64,000 bases of DNA from JAAZZIT01 sp964480525 (GTDB taxonomy: Bacteria > Bacillota > Clostridia > Oscillospirales > Ruminococcaceae), in assembly GCA_964480525.1 (NCBI GenBank), contig CAYZOV010000001.1, positions 56,651 to 120,650 of the forward strand, read 5' to 3'. Below the pieces are notes generated by a model. The model did no database searches, was not told the origin of the DNA, and saw only the letters and a program-made list of their open reading frames with translations. The position numbers were made by a program, and so were the translations under genes. Positions 1 to 9,963 of the stretch are shown here, in pieces (position 1 is the first letter of the stretch; each line of letters opens with the position of its first letter).

Positions 1-3000
1 GGCATATCACCGAAAGCGCCTATGTTTTTCAGAGTTTCCACAACGGATTTTGAAACACCGCTAACGTCCTGAAATTCCTCAACAGAGATATATTCGCCCT
101 TTTGCGCACCCGCATACAAATCTCTTGCGGCGTTTTCGCCCACACCGCTTATGGACACAAACGGCAGTCTTAATTTTCCGTCCTCGATTTTATAAATGGT
201 TGCGTGAGATTTATAAATGTCAACACTCAAAAATTCAAAACCTCTGCACATCATTTCGTACACCAACTGCAATGTTTCGTAAGTACCGCTTTCTTTGGCT
301 GTACGGGCGTTGCCCATTTCTTTAAGGCTGTCCATTTTTGATTTAACAAAAGCTTTACCTTTCATAACGACTTCGCCGTCGAAATCCTCACCACGCACCG
401 TAAACATCGAAGCATAAAATTCCAGCGGTTTATAAATTTTAAACCAACAAAGTTTTATCGCCGACGTAACATACGCCGCCGCATGGGCCTTCGGGAACAT
501 ATACTTGATTTTCAAACAGCTGTCGATATACCATTGCGGAACATTATGCGCAAGCATATCCTGTTTCATTTCGTCCGTCAAAAGTTTCGGGGCGTTACCT
601 TTACGGGTAATTTCCATAATTTTAAACGAAAGTTTCGGGTCAAGTCCGTGATAAATAAGATATGTCATAATGCTGTCACGGGTTCCGATAACTTCCGAAA
701 TTGTGCAAGTTCCGTTTTTAATAAGTTCCTGTGCGTTTCCGAGCCACACGTCCGTTCCGTGAGAAAGTCCCGAAATTTGCAAAAGGTCGCTGAAATTTTT
801 CGGTTTTGATTCTATAAGCATACCCCGAACAAACGGCGTTCCCATTTCGGGAATACCCAGCGTTCCCGTGTTGCAGTCAATTTCTTCAGCGGAAACACCT
901 AACGCTTCGGGTGACGTAAACAGCGAATAAACCTTTTCGTCCGACATGGGAATTTCCAAAATATTAAGTCCCGTCATATCTTCAAGGTATTTATAAAGGG
1001 TCGGCACATCGTGACCCAGTTCGTCAAGTTTCAAAATCGTATCGTGCAAAGAATGGAAGTCAAAGTGCGTCGTAACAATTCCCGACGAAGCTTTTTCCGC
1101 AGGGTGCTGAACCGGTGTAAAATCGTAAACTTCATAATCGTTCGGCACAACGACCATTCCGCCGGGGTGCTGTCCCGTGGTACGCTTTACGCCCGTACAA
1201 CCGTTTACAAGACGTTGTTCTTCGGCTCTGTTTGCGGTTTTGCCGCGTTCTTCAAGGTGTTTTTTTACATATCCGTAAGCCGTTTTGTCCGCAACGCCAC
1301 CAATTGTTCCCGCCTTAAAAACGTGGTCCTCACCAAACAGAATTTCGGTGTATCTGTGGGCGCTGGACTGATAATCGCCTGAAAAGTTAAGGTCAATATC
1401 AGGCGCTTTGTCGCCGTCAAATCCCAAAAAAGTTTCAAACGGAATATCGTGTCCGTCACGGTGCATAGGGTTATTACATCTCGGACAATTCTTTTCGGGC
1501 AAATCGTACCCCGAACCCACCGAACCGTCGGTGATAAATTCGCTGTATTTACATTTTTTACAAACATAATGTGGCATAAGTGGGTTTACTTCCGAAATTC
1601 CCGACATACTTGCTACAAACGACGAACCTACCGAACCTCTTGAACCCACCTGATAACCGTGGTCCACGGAATCTTTTACCAGTTTTTGTGAAATCATATA
1701 AAGCACGGCAAAACCGTGTTTAATAATCGACGAAAGTTCTCGGTCAAGACGTTTGTAAACTATTTCGGGGATATGTTCCTTAAACGGCTCGTTAATTCCC
1801 ACGTCGCCCTCGGGAATCACAACGCTTTCAGGGTCGCAGTCGCCGTAAATCGAACACGCCTTTTTCCAACAAATAACCTGCAATTCTCTCACCGCACCGT
1901 CAATAAACGGCGTATATGTACCTTTCGGGAACGGTCTTAAATCCTCGTCCACCATGTCCGCAATTTTATTCGGGTTTTCAACAACAACCTCGTATGCTTT
2001 TTCTTTTCCCAAATAAGAAAATTCTTCAAGCATTTCGTCGGTTGTTTTGAAATAAAGCGGAGCCTGATTGTCGGCGTCCGCAAACCCCTTTGAAGCCTGC
2101 AAAATCGCTCTGAACGCACCGTCGTTTTCGTCCATAAAATGCACGTCGCCCGTAGCGCACACAGGTATTCCCAGTTCGTCCCCAAGTTTTACAATAATTT
2201 TATTAAACTCTCTTAATTCGTCCTCGGACTTAGCGTCGCCGTTTCGGAGCATATATCCGTTGTTGCCGATAGGCTGAATTTCCAGATAATCGTAAAAACT
2301 TGCAATCTGCAACAATTCTTCGTGCGGTCTGCCACTAAACACCGCCCTGAAAAGTTCTCCCGCTTCGCAGGCGCTTCCCACAATAAGCCCCTCACGGTGA
2401 CGGATAAGTTCCGACTTAGGGATTCGTGGGTTTCTGTAAAAATATTTAAGATTAGAATACGAAACAAGTTTGTACAAATTTTTCAAACCTGTTTTATTTT
2501 TTGCCAGAATAATCTGGTGATATGTTTTTTTGATAGAATTAACGTCCTTAACGCCGATTACGCTGTTAAGCTTGTCAAAAGTTATGTGCATATTCGGGTA
2601 TTTTTCAATGGTCATCAACGCAAGTTTTACAAAAATCTGTCCGCAAATTTCTGCGTCGTCGCACGCTCTGTGGTGTTCAAAATCTCCCAATCCCAAATGT
2701 TTTGCCACCACGTCAAGTTTGTGCTTTTTCAAATCGTCAAGCACTGACCTTGAAAATTCCAACGTATCAACGCTTGTAAATGAAAAATCTTTTCCCAGTC
2801 TTGTTGCAAGCGTCTTTATAAACCCTGTGTCAAAATCCGCATTATGCGCCACCAAAACAGGATTTTTCCCCGTAAATTCCGCAAATTTTTCAAATGCTTC
2901 GTCCTCAAACGGAGCGTTTGCCACCATGCTGTCGTCGATTCCCGTTAAGTTCGTAATCTTTTCGGGGATAGGTCTTTGAGGATTTACAAACGTATTAAAT

Positions 3001-4427
3001 CTGTCAACCACCTCAAAATTTTTAATCTTAACCGCACCTATTTCGATAATTTTTTCGTTTGCAACGTTCAAGCCGGTTGTTTCCAAGTCAAACGCAATAA
3101 TTTCACCGCTGAGAAGTCCTGTGCTTTTGCCCTTGACAATTTGCACTTCGTCGTTTACCTGATAACCCTCAACGCCGAAAATAACCTTAAAATCCCCGCC
3201 GTTTTTTCTGATTTTGTCAACGGCGTTCATGGCGTCGGGGTAACCTTGACACACTCCGTGGTCGGTTATGGCAATCGCCTTATGTCCCCACGAATAGGCT
3301 CTTTCTACAAGCTTGTCCGCAGGCGTCAGAGCGTCCATTGCCGACATATTTGTATGGCAATGAAGTTCCACACGCTTGTTTTCCGATTTATCCTGTTTGG
3401 TTTGACGTTTTACCACCTGAATATCCGACGGTTTAATGTTGTACATTTTTTCGTACTGGTCAAATTCCACCGAACCTCTTAACACCACCGTTGCGCCTTT
3501 TTTCAAATAACCCAAAGCCTGTTCCAGCCTTGATTTTGGGAATTTGTTAAATCTGCCCTGTTTTGGCGAAGCGAAAATTTTCACCGGATAAGAACCTGTA
3601 TAATCGGTCAAATAAAAGTTCAGAATCAACGCACCGCTTTTGACTTCCTTAGTTTCGGTCTGAAAAATATCTCCCCAAACCACAATCTCGTCGCTGTCCT
3701 CGGTTACGTCCGAAAGTTTTGTAAACGTATAATCGGGGCTTATCGGATTGCCCATAATCACCGTGGAATTTTCGCCCAGAAGATTAAGTCTGCTGAAATC
3801 ATAGCTAACAACCCTGAAATCTTCGCCGTCGTTGTTTTGTACAAAGGCGGATTTTGGAGATTTTTCTCCGCCGTTTTCAACAACCGCAGGCGCAGGCAGA
3901 TTTTTCAGCATACGGTCAAGTTCACGTTGTCTTTCGTCCTCGTCGGCACTCAAAACCCCGTCAAACCCCACCTCAACGTTCAGGCTGAAAAAATCGTTAA
4001 TCATTTTTGAAATAACCCCGTCGGCGTTTGATTTTTTTAAAATATCATATCCCCCACGTTTAAGAAAAACCGTGAGTTTTCCGTCGTTGTATTTCACGTC
4101 TGCGTCGCCGAAAAAGCCGTTGACAAGAGCGTTTTGTTCCTTAACATATTCCACAATTTCGCCGAAAATTTCCACGCCGAACACGTCGGGAGAATATTTG
4201 CACTCAAGGTCAAATCGGTTTACGCCCAATTCTTTGGCAATTTTCTTTTCAAAAGTTCTCGTCACTTTGTACGGAACAAATTTTTCAAACACCGCCCGCA
4301 CTTTCACGGTGTTATCCAGTTCGTTTATATCAATTCTCAGGATTTTTCCGTGGTCAAGTTCAGGCGGAATAATCATCTTATACTCGCTGAAAAAATCCCT
4401 AAAAACATTACTTCCGTTACTCGTCAT
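1..4427 (-). CDS. polC: DNA polymerase III alpha subunit, Gram-positive PolC type (3' end beyond window)
   Basis: Replicative polymerase with built-in proofreading. About 1475 codons are visible. The family is usually 1430-1480 residues and the visible end matches the normal PolC C-terminus, so only about ten residues should lie outside the window. Seen in order: N-terminal and OB-fold regions (to about residue 320), the PHP domain start with HCHTNMSAMD (~350), an inserted DnaQ-like exonuclease with FDLETTG (~445) and HNADFD, the second half of PHP, a CxxC...CPRC zinc-binding segment (~955), and the polymerase core with PDIDLNFSG (~1008) and GQHPGG. It starts at ATG 4427, 17 bases after ispG ends, and is the last gene of the pyrH-to-polC operon. 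No frameshift was seen. Confidence 0.97.
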   Translation of the reverse strand, partial: MTSNGSNVFRDFFSEYKMIIPPELDHGKILRIDINELDNTVKVRAVFEKFVPYKVTRTFEKKIAKELGVNRFDLECKYSPDVFGVEIFGEIVEYVKEQNALVNGFFGDADVKYNDGKLTVFLKRGGYDILKKSNADGVISKMINDFFSLNVEVGFDGVLSADEDERQRELDRMLKNLPAPAVVENGGEKSPKSAFVQNNDGEDFRVVSYDFSRLNLLGENSTVIMGNPISPDYTFTKLSDVTEDSDEIVVWGDIFQTETKEVKSGALILNFYLTDYTGSYPVKIFASPKQGRFNKFPKSRLEQALGYLKKGATVVLRGSVEFDQYEKMYNIKPSDIQVVKRQTKQDKSENKRVELHCHTNMSAMDALTPADKLVERAYSWGHKAIAITDHGVCQGYPDAMNAVDKIRKNGGDFKVIFGVEGYQVNDEVQIVKGKSTGLLSGEIIAFDLETTGLNVANEKIIEIGAVKIKNFEVVDRFNTFVNPQRPIPEKITNLTGIDDSMVANAPFEDEAFEKFAEFTGKNPVLVAHNADFDTGFIKTLATRLGKDFSFTSVDTLEFSRSVLDDLKKHKLDVVAKHLGLGDFEHHRACDDAEICGQIFVKLALMTIEKYPNMHITFDKLNSVIGVKDVNSIKKTYHQIILAKNKTGLKNLYKLVSYSNLKYFYRNPRIPKSELIRHREGLIVGSACEAGELFRAVFSGRPHEELLQIASFYDYLEIQPIGNNGYMLRNGDAKSEDELREFNKIIVKLGDELGIPVCATGDVHFMDENDGAFRAILQASKGFADADNQAPLYFKTTDEMLEEFSYLGKEKAYEVVVENPNKIADMVDEDLRPFPKGTYTPFIDGAVRELQVICWKKACSIYGDCDPESVVIPEGDVGINEPFKEHIPEIVYKRLDRELSSIIKHGFAVLYMISQKLVKDSVDHGYQVGSRGSVGSSFVASMSGISEVNPLMPHYVCKKCKYSEFITDGSVGSGYDLPEKNCPRCNNPMHRDGHDIPFETFLGFDGDKAPDIDLNFSGDYQSSAHRYTEILFGEDHVFKAGTIGGVADKTAYGYVKKHLEERGKTANRAEEQRLVNGCTGVKRTTGQHPGGMVVVPNDYEVYDFTPVQHPAEKASSGIVTTHFDFHSLHDTILKLDELGHDVPTLYKYLEDMTGLNILEIPMSDEKVYSLFTSPEALGVSAEEIDCNTGTLGIPEMGTPFVRGMLIESKPKNFSDLLQISGLSHGTDVWLGNAQELIKNGTCTISEVIGTRDSIMTYLIYHGLDPKLSFKIMEITRKGNAPKLLTDEMKQDMLAHNVPQWYIDSCLKIKYMFPKAHAAAYVTSAIKLCWFKIYKPLEFYASMFTVRGEDFDGEVVMKGKAFVKSKMDSLKEMGNARTAKESGTYETLQLVYEMMCRGFEFLSVDIYKSHATIYKIEDGKLRLPFVSISGVGENAARDLYAGAQKGEYISVEEFQDVSGVSKSVVETLKNIGAFGDM

Positions 4428-4443
4428 AGTTTAAAATCCTATT

Positions 4444-5484
4444 CTAAAGTTTATTTATTTCCTCCATAAGTCTTTGCAGAGCGTTTTCCTCGCTGACTTT
4501 GCAGATTTTTTCCTTTTTCTTAAAAATAACCGCACAACCGTCACCGCCTGCGATACCAATGTCAGCTTCGCCCGCTTCGCCGATACCGTTTACAACGCAG
4601 CCCATTACAGCCACCGTAATATCCTTGTCAACGTTTTGGCAAAGTTCCTCTACTTTTTTTGCAAGAGAAATCAAATCAATTTTCGTTCTGCCACAGGTAG
4701 GACAGGAAACGATTTTCACGCCACGTCCTTTTCCCACGGCTTTTAAAATATCCTTTGCCGCAGCAATCTCCTTAACAGGCGTGTCCGTCAGCGACACACG
4801 AATGGTTTCGCCGATTCCGTCAACAAGCAAACTGCCGATTCCAACCGACGATTTTATAAGTCCCATACGCTCTGTACCTGCTTCGGTAACACCCAAATGC
4901 AACGGATAATCGCACTTTGTCGCCAAAAGTCGGTATGCGTTAATCATAGTGTTTACGTTTGACGATTTAATTGAAATAACAATGTCGTTAAAGTCGCACT
5001 TTTCCAAAATTTCAACGTGTTTTAACGCACTTTCGACCAGAGCTTCGGGTGTTGGCGAACCGTATTTTGCAAGCAATTCTTTTTCCAAAGAGCCTGAATT
5101 TACGCCGATTCTGATAGGGATATTTTTCTGTTTGCAAGCGTTCACCACAGCCTTAACCCTGTCCATATCCCCTATGTTTCCGGGGTTGATTCTGATTTTG
5201 TCAATTCCTGCGTCAACAGCCGCCAGAGCCAGTCTGTAATCAAAATGAATATCAGCCACCAAAGGAATACCTACTTTTTCTTTAATCGCAGGTATAAGTT
5301 TTACGGCGTCCATGTCGGGAATTGCCGCACGAACAATTTCACAGCCTGCTTTTTCAAGTTCCACAGCCTGTTTTACGCTGTTTTCAATATCGCTTGCAGG
5401 GATATTCAGCATAGACTGGATATAAATTTTTTCGCCGTTTAAAACACAATTTCCAACCTTTACAGGTCTAACATTTCTTTTCAT
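4444..5484 (-). CDS. ispG: 4-hydroxy-3-methylbut-2-enyl diphosphate synthase (flavodoxin/ferredoxin-type)
   Basis: Penultimate enzyme of the MEP isoprenoid pathway: reductive dehydration of MEcPP to HMBPP by a [4Fe-4S] cluster. The 346 residues match the short bacterial form. The N-terminal TIM barrel shows VADIHFDYRLA and RINPGNIG. The C-terminal cluster domain shows CPTCGRT and a later CVVNG ligand region. The loop that normally reads NGPGEA is NGIGEA here, an unusual Pro-to-Ile change next to the conserved glutamate. The start ATG follows AAGGTGAAATT. It sits between rseP and polC, a common clostridial arrangement, with another MEP gene (dxr) upstream. Confidence 0.96.
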   Translation of the reverse strand: MKRNVRPVKVGNCVLNGEKIYIQSMLNIPASDIENSVKQAVELEKAGCEIVRAAIPDMDAVKLIPAIKEKVGIPLVADIHFDYRLALAAVDAGIDKIRINPGNIGDMDRVKAVVNACKQKNIPIRIGVNSGSLEKELLAKYGSPTPEALVESALKHVEILEKCDFNDIVISIKSSNVNTMINAYRLLATKCDYPLHLGVTEAGTERMGLIKSSVGIGSLLVDGIGETIRVSLTDTPVKEIAAAKDILKAVGKGRGVKIVSCPTCGRTKIDLISLAKKVEELCQNVDKDITVAVMGCVVNGIGEAGEADIGIAGGDGCAVIFKKKEKICKVSEENALQRLMEEINKL

Positions 5485-5498
5485 AATTTCACCTTAAT

Positions 5499-6539
5499 TT
5501 ACCTTTTTACAATTCTCAAAATATCGTTAAACGTAACCGCCAGCATAAGCAACATCAATAGTGCAAGCCCTATAAAATGCACCATTCCCTCATGTTCGGG
5601 TTTAATCGGTTTACGTCTTATTGCTTCAATTATTAAAAATACAAGTCGTCCACCGTCAAGTGCGGGAAGTGGCAACAGGTTAAAAATCCCCACGTTTATG
5701 GTCATAAATGCCGACAAAAACAACAGCTTGTCGCAAAGTGCCGACCAGTCAATGCCTTGTTCGGTTTTTTCGCCCTCAACCACCTGTCCGATTGAATCCA
5801 CAATGCCCACAGGCCCCGACAAATCGTTTAATTTATACGTTCCCGAAATTAAATCTCCCAAAGAAATCCACACAAGTCGTGCGTAGGTAATGGTTGAATT
5901 AACGGAATATTTCAGCACGTTTTTTAAATTTACGTCGTCAGGCAAAACCCTAAAATCAATATGCAAGCCCTCGCTGTCCTTTGCAAACCTCACCCCCGAA
6001 AGCGTAACCTTTTCGCCGTCACGTTTTACCACCATATCGAAAATTCCGTCCTCGTCATTTTGGAGCTGGTACGAAATATCCATATCCGTAAAAATTTTCA
6101 TTCCGTTAATTTCCACAATTTTGTCGCCAATTTCAAGCCCCGTGGAATGTGACGTTTGGGTGTCGGCAAACCACGAAACCGTGGTAGACGTGAGCTTTTC
6201 CTCGTTTGCGTGCATTACCACCACAAGAACAAAACCGAGGATAATATTCATCACAGCCCCTGCCACAACGATTAAAATTCTCTGCCACACCTTTTTGTTT
6301 CCGAACGCTCTCTCATGGGTACTCTGGGCGTCCTCACCCTCCATAGCACAAAATCCACCTATGGGAAAAAGTCGCAAGGCATACACCGTTTCGCCTTTTT
6401 TAAAACTGAAAAGCTTAGGCCCCATTCCCATAGCAAACTCGTTGACCTTGACCCCGCAAGCCTTTGCCACCAAAAAATGCCCCAGTTCGTGAATAAAAAC
6501 TATCAATCCGAAAATAATTATTGCAATTAAAATGCTCAT
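5499..6539 (-). CDS. rseP: Site-2 intramembrane zinc protease (RseP/RasP)
   Basis: Membrane metalloprotease that cuts substrates such as anti-sigma factors or signal-peptide remnants inside the membrane. Visible are HELGH in the first membrane segment (zinc ligands and catalytic Glu), a central PDZ domain (about residues 120-200), and the NLLPLPALDGG motif supplying the third zinc ligand near the C-terminus, followed by hydrophobic segments. The length (~346) is typical. An in-frame TTG at 6548 lies four bases after AGGAG and is a real alternative start. ATG 6539 was chosen as conventional. It is part of the cdsA-dxr-rseP-ispG-polC run. Confidence 0.95.
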   Translation of the reverse strand: MSILIAIIIFGLIVFIHELGHFLVAKACGVKVNEFAMGMGPKLFSFKKGETVYALRLFPIGGFCAMEGEDAQSTHERAFGNKKVWQRILIVVAGAVMNIILGFVLVVVMHANEEKLTSTTVSWFADTQTSHSTGLEIGDKIVEINGMKIFTDMDISYQLQNDEDGIFDMVVKRDGEKVTLSGVRFAKDSEGLHIDFRVLPDDVNLKNVLKYSVNSTITYARLVWISLGDLISGTYKLNDLSGPVGIVDSIGQVVEGEKTEQGIDWSALCDKLLFLSAFMTINVGIFNLLPLPALDGGRLVFLIIEAIRRKPIKPEHEGMVHFIGLALLMLLMLAVTFNDILRIVKR

Positions 6540-6565
6540 AAAACGCAAAAATCTCCTAGTTTTAA

Positions 6566-7723
6566 TTAGCTTTTCAAAAGCTTTTGTTTAACAAATTCTC
6601 TCGCTAGTTTGTCTGCTTCAAAAATGTCGTCAAGACAGTTTATCGGCTTGTTTTCAAGCTCGTTAAGAACGCCCCATACAAGTTCGCCGATTTGCAAGAA
6701 TGTGATTTTGTTGTCAAGAAAAGCCGACACAGCCTCTTCGTTAGCGCCGTTTACCATTGCAGGCATTGTTCCGCCCATTTTAATAGCCTCAATGCAAGCT
6801 CTCAAACAATCGAATGTTTCGTAATCGGGTTTTGCAAAAGTGAGCGTTCCGTAATCCGTGAGAGAAAGCTGTTTTGTAGGACAATCCACTCTTTCAGGGT
6901 ACAAAACGGCATACTGAATAGGGATTTTCATATCAGGCACGCCCATTTGTGCAATCACCGAAAAGTCCTTGTATTCCACAGCCGAATGCACAACGCTCTG
7001 TCTATGCACGACTACCTCGATTTGGTCAGCCGTTACATCAAAAAGTCTAATCGCCTCGATAAATTCAAGTCCCTTGTTCATCAATGTTGCGGAATCTATT
7101 GTGATTTTTCTGCCCATAGACCAGTTTGGGTGATTTAGTGCCTGTTCAACAGACGCATTTGCAATTTCGTCCTTAGTTTTTCCAAAGAAAGGTCCACCGG
7201 ACGCTGTGAGAATGATTTTATTAAGCTGTTCTCTTTTGTTACCCTGCAAGCACTGGAAAATTGCCGAATGTTCGCTGTCAACAGGCAAAACAGGTATGTT
7301 TTTTTCCTTTGACAAAGCCATAACTATTTCACCGCCCGCAACAAGGGTTTCCTTGTTTGCAAGCGCAATTCTAAAAGGCTTGGTTCTTTTTGCAAGCAAA
7401 GCCTCAACCGTAGGTTTAAGACCCACCATTCCCACAACGGAATTTAAAAAAATGTCGGTATCCATTCGTGCAATTTCGCACAAACCGTCCATTCCCGTTA
7501 ATATTTCGATTTCTTCGCCTTTTAAAATTTCCGCAAGTTCGCCTGCTTTACTTTCGTCGAAAATGCAAACTTTTTTCGCCTTAAATTCCTTTGCCTGTTT
7601 GCCCAAAAGTTCAACATTACCGCTTGCAGAAAGACCGTCCACCTTTATATTATGCTTTTTTGCAACTTCTAATGCCTGTGTTCCGATAGAACCCGTCGAA
7701 CCTATAATTGACATTGTTTTCAT
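6566..7723 (-). CDS. dxr: 1-deoxy-D-xylulose 5-phosphate reductoisomerase
   Basis: Second step of the MEP pathway: NADPH-dependent rearrangement and reduction of DXP to MEP. The N-terminal Rossmann motif GSTGSIGTQ is intact, followed by ALANKETLV, the metal/substrate segments PVDSEHSA and TASGGPF, and the C-terminal helical domain with NGANEEAVSAFL. The length of ~385 is standard. ATG 7723 is preferred because AAGGA lies ten bases upstream. A TTG at 7732 in the same frame is too close to that site. About 100 bases without a gene separate it from cdsA. Confidence 0.96.
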   Translation of the reverse strand: MKTMSIIGSTGSIGTQALEVAKKHNIKVDGLSASGNVELLGKQAKEFKAKKVCIFDESKAGELAEILKGEEIEILTGMDGLCEIARMDTDIFLNSVVGMVGLKPTVEALLAKRTKPFRIALANKETLVAGGEIVMALSKEKNIPVLPVDSEHSAIFQCLQGNKREQLNKIILTASGGPFFGKTKDEIANASVEQALNHPNWSMGRKITIDSATLMNKGLEFIEAIRLFDVTADQIEVVVHRQSVVHSAVEYKDFSVIAQMGVPDMKIPIQYAVLYPERVDCPTKQLSLTDYGTLTFAKPDYETFDCLRACIEAIKMGGTMPAMVNGANEEAVSAFLDNKITFLQIGELVWGVLNELENKPINCLDDIFEADKLAREFVKQKLLKS

Positions 7724-7822
7724 AAATTTCAAATCCTTTTTGATTTAATTTTTCTGCCATAATTACTACGAAAAGGGCAGACATCTGTTTTACCCAGAAA
7801 ATCCACCCTTTATGAATTTTTT

Positions 7823-8632
7823 TTAAAAAATCGGGAAAAGCGAAAGCATTGTTGCCATAAAAGGCGCAACAAACAAAACGCTGTCGAATCTGTCCATTAC
7901 GCCACCGTGTCCCGGCATAATATTTCCGTAATCCTTTATGCCGTACTGACGTTTGATAAGCGACGCCGACAAGTCGCCCAAAAGTCCAACTATGGAGCAA
8001 GCCATTCCCAAAATGAAAAGTTCCACATAATTAGGCGTCCCATTTCCCAGAGCAACGTCGTAAATAAGTCCTGCCACAATTAAAATTACGCCGTTTGTAA
8101 CAGTTCCGCCAACAAGCCCCTCAATAGTTTTTTTAGGGCTTATGTTCGGGCAAAGTTTGTGTTTGCCGAAAAATGTTCCCGCAAAATACGCACCCGTATC
8201 AGCAAGCCACGCACCGCAAAGTGTGATTATAACAAGGAAAAGTCCGTTTTTGCCGCCAAAACCGTGAATTGAAAGCAGACAATTCATTGAATAAGTTACC
8301 AAAATCGTTGAGCCTATCATAATCATAAGCTTGTCGATTTTCAAATCTTTATAGTGCTTTAAGTTTGTTGCGAACGCCAAAAGTCCGAAAGCAAGCGTTA
8401 CAAGCGCAAACCATTTGCCGAAATAACTTGAAAACGGCGTTAAAAGTCCGTATGCTATGCAAATAACAGACGTTTCTTTAAAATCAATACATTGGGTTGC
8501 TCTGAAAAGTTCAAAAAGCATACCCGCAATCAAAAGTGCCACAGCGATTTTCAGCACAATTGTGTTGTGAAACGCAAGCACCACAATGGCAATTGCCACC
8601 GCAACAGCACCCGAAATTATTCTGGTTTTCAT
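7823..8632 (-). CDS. cdsA: Phosphatidate cytidylyltransferase (CDP-diglyceride synthase)
   Basis: Integral membrane enzyme making CDP-diacylglycerol from phosphatidate and CTP, the branch point to anionic phospholipids. The protein is almost entirely hydrophobic, with about seven or eight membrane segments. It carries the family signature region LADTGAYFAGTFFGKHKLCP followed by SPKKT, and the late segment SLIKRQYGIKDYGNIMPGHGG with MDRFDS. The length of 269 is typical. The start follows a GGAG site. It lies 11 bases after uppS in the conserved uppS-cdsA-dxr order. Confidence 0.96.
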   Translation of the reverse strand: MKTRIISGAVAVAIAIVVLAFHNTIVLKIAVALLIAGMLFELFRATQCIDFKETSVICIAYGLLTPFSSYFGKWFALVTLAFGLLAFATNLKHYKDLKIDKLMIMIGSTILVTYSMNCLLSIHGFGGKNGLFLVIITLCGAWLADTGAYFAGTFFGKHKLCPNISPKKTIEGLVGGTVTNGVILIVAGLIYDVALGNGTPNYVELFILGMACSIVGLLGDLSASLIKRQYGIKDYGNIMPGHGGVMDRFDSVLFVAPFMATMLSLFPIF

Positions 8633-8643
8633 TAAAAAATCTC

Positions 8644-9363
8644 CTACACTCCGCCGAAACGTCTGTTGCGGTTTGAATAAACCCTAACAGCGTCCAGCAG
8701 GTCTTTTTCCTTAAAATCAGGCCACAAAATATCCGTAAAATAATACTCCGCATAAGCCGACTGCCATATAAGGAAATTTGACAGTCTTTGTTCGCCACTC
8801 GGTCTGATAATCAAATCCACGGGCGGAACTTCCTTTGTGTAAAGGTTGTCGGTAATAAGCTGTTCGGTGATATTTTCAGGCTGAATTTCGCCGTTTTTCA
8901 CCATTTGAGCAATTTCCTTTACTGAATGAGTTATTTCATCACGTCCGCCGTAATTTATCGCCAAAAGACATTCAAGGTCGGTAAAATCCTTTGAAATTTC
9001 CTCGACATCTTCCATTTTCTTCCTCAAAGATTCCCTTAGCTTAGTTCTGTCGCCGATAAAACGAATCCTGATTTTCTCATCGGTGATGGTTTTCACCTCG
9101 TCAAGGTATTCCTCAAACAAATTCATAAGCGCCTCGACCTCGTCATCGGGACGTGACCAGTTTTCCGTTGAAAAAGCGTAATAGGTCACATATTTAATTC
9201 CGATTTTTTTACAAGCCTTTGTAATGGCACGAAAAGTTTTTGCGCCCTCTCTGTGTCCGACTTTACGGGGCATAAGGCGTTTTTTTGCCCATCTTCCGTT
9301 TCCGTCCATAATTATTCCGACGTGGGTCGGAACATTCAAAACGTCGTTTTGTTTCTCAGCCAA
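8644..9363 (-). CDS. uppS: Isoprenyl (undecaprenyl) diphosphate synthase, cis-prenyltransferase
   Basis: Builds the C55 lipid carrier for peptidoglycan and other wall polymers from FPP and IPP. Seen: IIMDGNGRWAKKR with the catalytic Asp, GHREGAKTF, YAFSTENWSRP, and a late IRPSGEQRLSNFLIWQSAYAEYYF region. The start is uncertain. The frame opens at TTG 9384, but the GGAAAGGG site lies inside that extension. TTG 9363, nine bases after the site, gives a normal-length N-terminus of about 15 residues before the MDGNGR block and was chosen. It sits between frr and cdsA, as in most Firmicutes. Confidence 0.95.
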   Translation of the reverse strand: MAEKQNDVLNVPTHVGIIMDGNGRWAKKRLMPRKVGHREGAKTFRAITKACKKIGIKYVTYYAFSTENWSRPDDEVEALMNLFEEYLDEVKTITDEKIRIRFIGDRTKLRESLRKKMEDVEEISKDFTDLECLLAINYGGRDEITHSVKEIAQMVKNGEIQPENITEQLITDNLYTKEVPPVDLIIRPSGEQRLSNFLIWQSAYAEYYFTDILWPDFKEKDLLDAVRVYSNRNRRFGGV

Positions 9364-9387
9364 AAAACACAACCCTTTCCGCAATTT

Positions 9388-9942
9388 TTAAATAGACATA
9401 ATTTCCTTTTCTTTGTCCGCAATCATATCGTCAATTTTCTTAACGAATTTATCCGTAACATTCTGAACGTCCTTTTCGCAGTTTTTCAGGTCGTCCTCTG
9501 TAATTTCGCTGTTTTTCTTCATGGTCTTAAATTTGTCCATAACGTCACGTCTGATTGAACGGAGCGCTACCTTTGATTCTTCCCCTGTTTTCTTAATTTC
9601 CTTAACAAGCTCCTTACGTCTTTCTTCGGTAAGCTGTGGGAACGTAAGTCTTAAAACGCTTCCGTCGTTAATCGGGTTAATACCCACGTCAGACGCCTGA
9701 ATTGCCTTTTCGATAGGAACAAGCGTTGATTTATCCCACGGTGTAATTACCAAAATTCTTGCTTCCGCAACAGAAATTGCAGCCATCTGGTTTACAGGCG
9801 TCGGACAGCCGTAATAGTCAACCGTAACTCTGTCCAAAACAGCAGGATTAGCTCTGCCCGCTCTGACTGCCGACAAATCACTTTCAAGAACGTTAATGGT
9901 TTTCTGCATTTTTTCGTTAAGCTTTTTCATTGTTTCTTTCAT
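9388..9942 (-). CDS. frr: Ribosome recycling factor
   Basis: Splits post-termination ribosomes together with EF-G. The 184 residues contain the standard pattern: an N-terminal helix rich in charged residues, VRAGRANPAVLDRV, YYGCPTPVNQMA, ITPWDKSTL, and the terminal three-helix-bundle segment RREVKEIKK-like followed by R-S-I-R-R-D. The start ATG is ten bases after AAAGGA. It is directly downstream of pyrH (21 bases) and upstream of uppS. Confidence 0.97.
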   Translation of the reverse strand: MKETMKKLNEKMQKTINVLESDLSAVRAGRANPAVLDRVTVDYYGCPTPVNQMAAISVAEARILVITPWDKSTLVPIEKAIQASDVGINPINDGSVLRLTFPQLTEERRKELVKEIKKTGEESKVALRSIRRDVMDKFKTMKKNSEITEDDLKNCEKDVQNVTDKFVKKIDDMIADKEKEIMSI

Positions 9943-9963
9943 AATGTAAAAATCCTTTCTTGA

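Noticed and set aside
1..4427. PolC as a truncated gene
   Set aside because: The visible end reaches the normal C-terminal region and is cut only by the window border.
7650..8000. Minus-strand open frame crossing the cdsA-dxr junction
   Set aside because: It overlaps both genes in another frame, has no ribosome-binding site and no recognisable composition.
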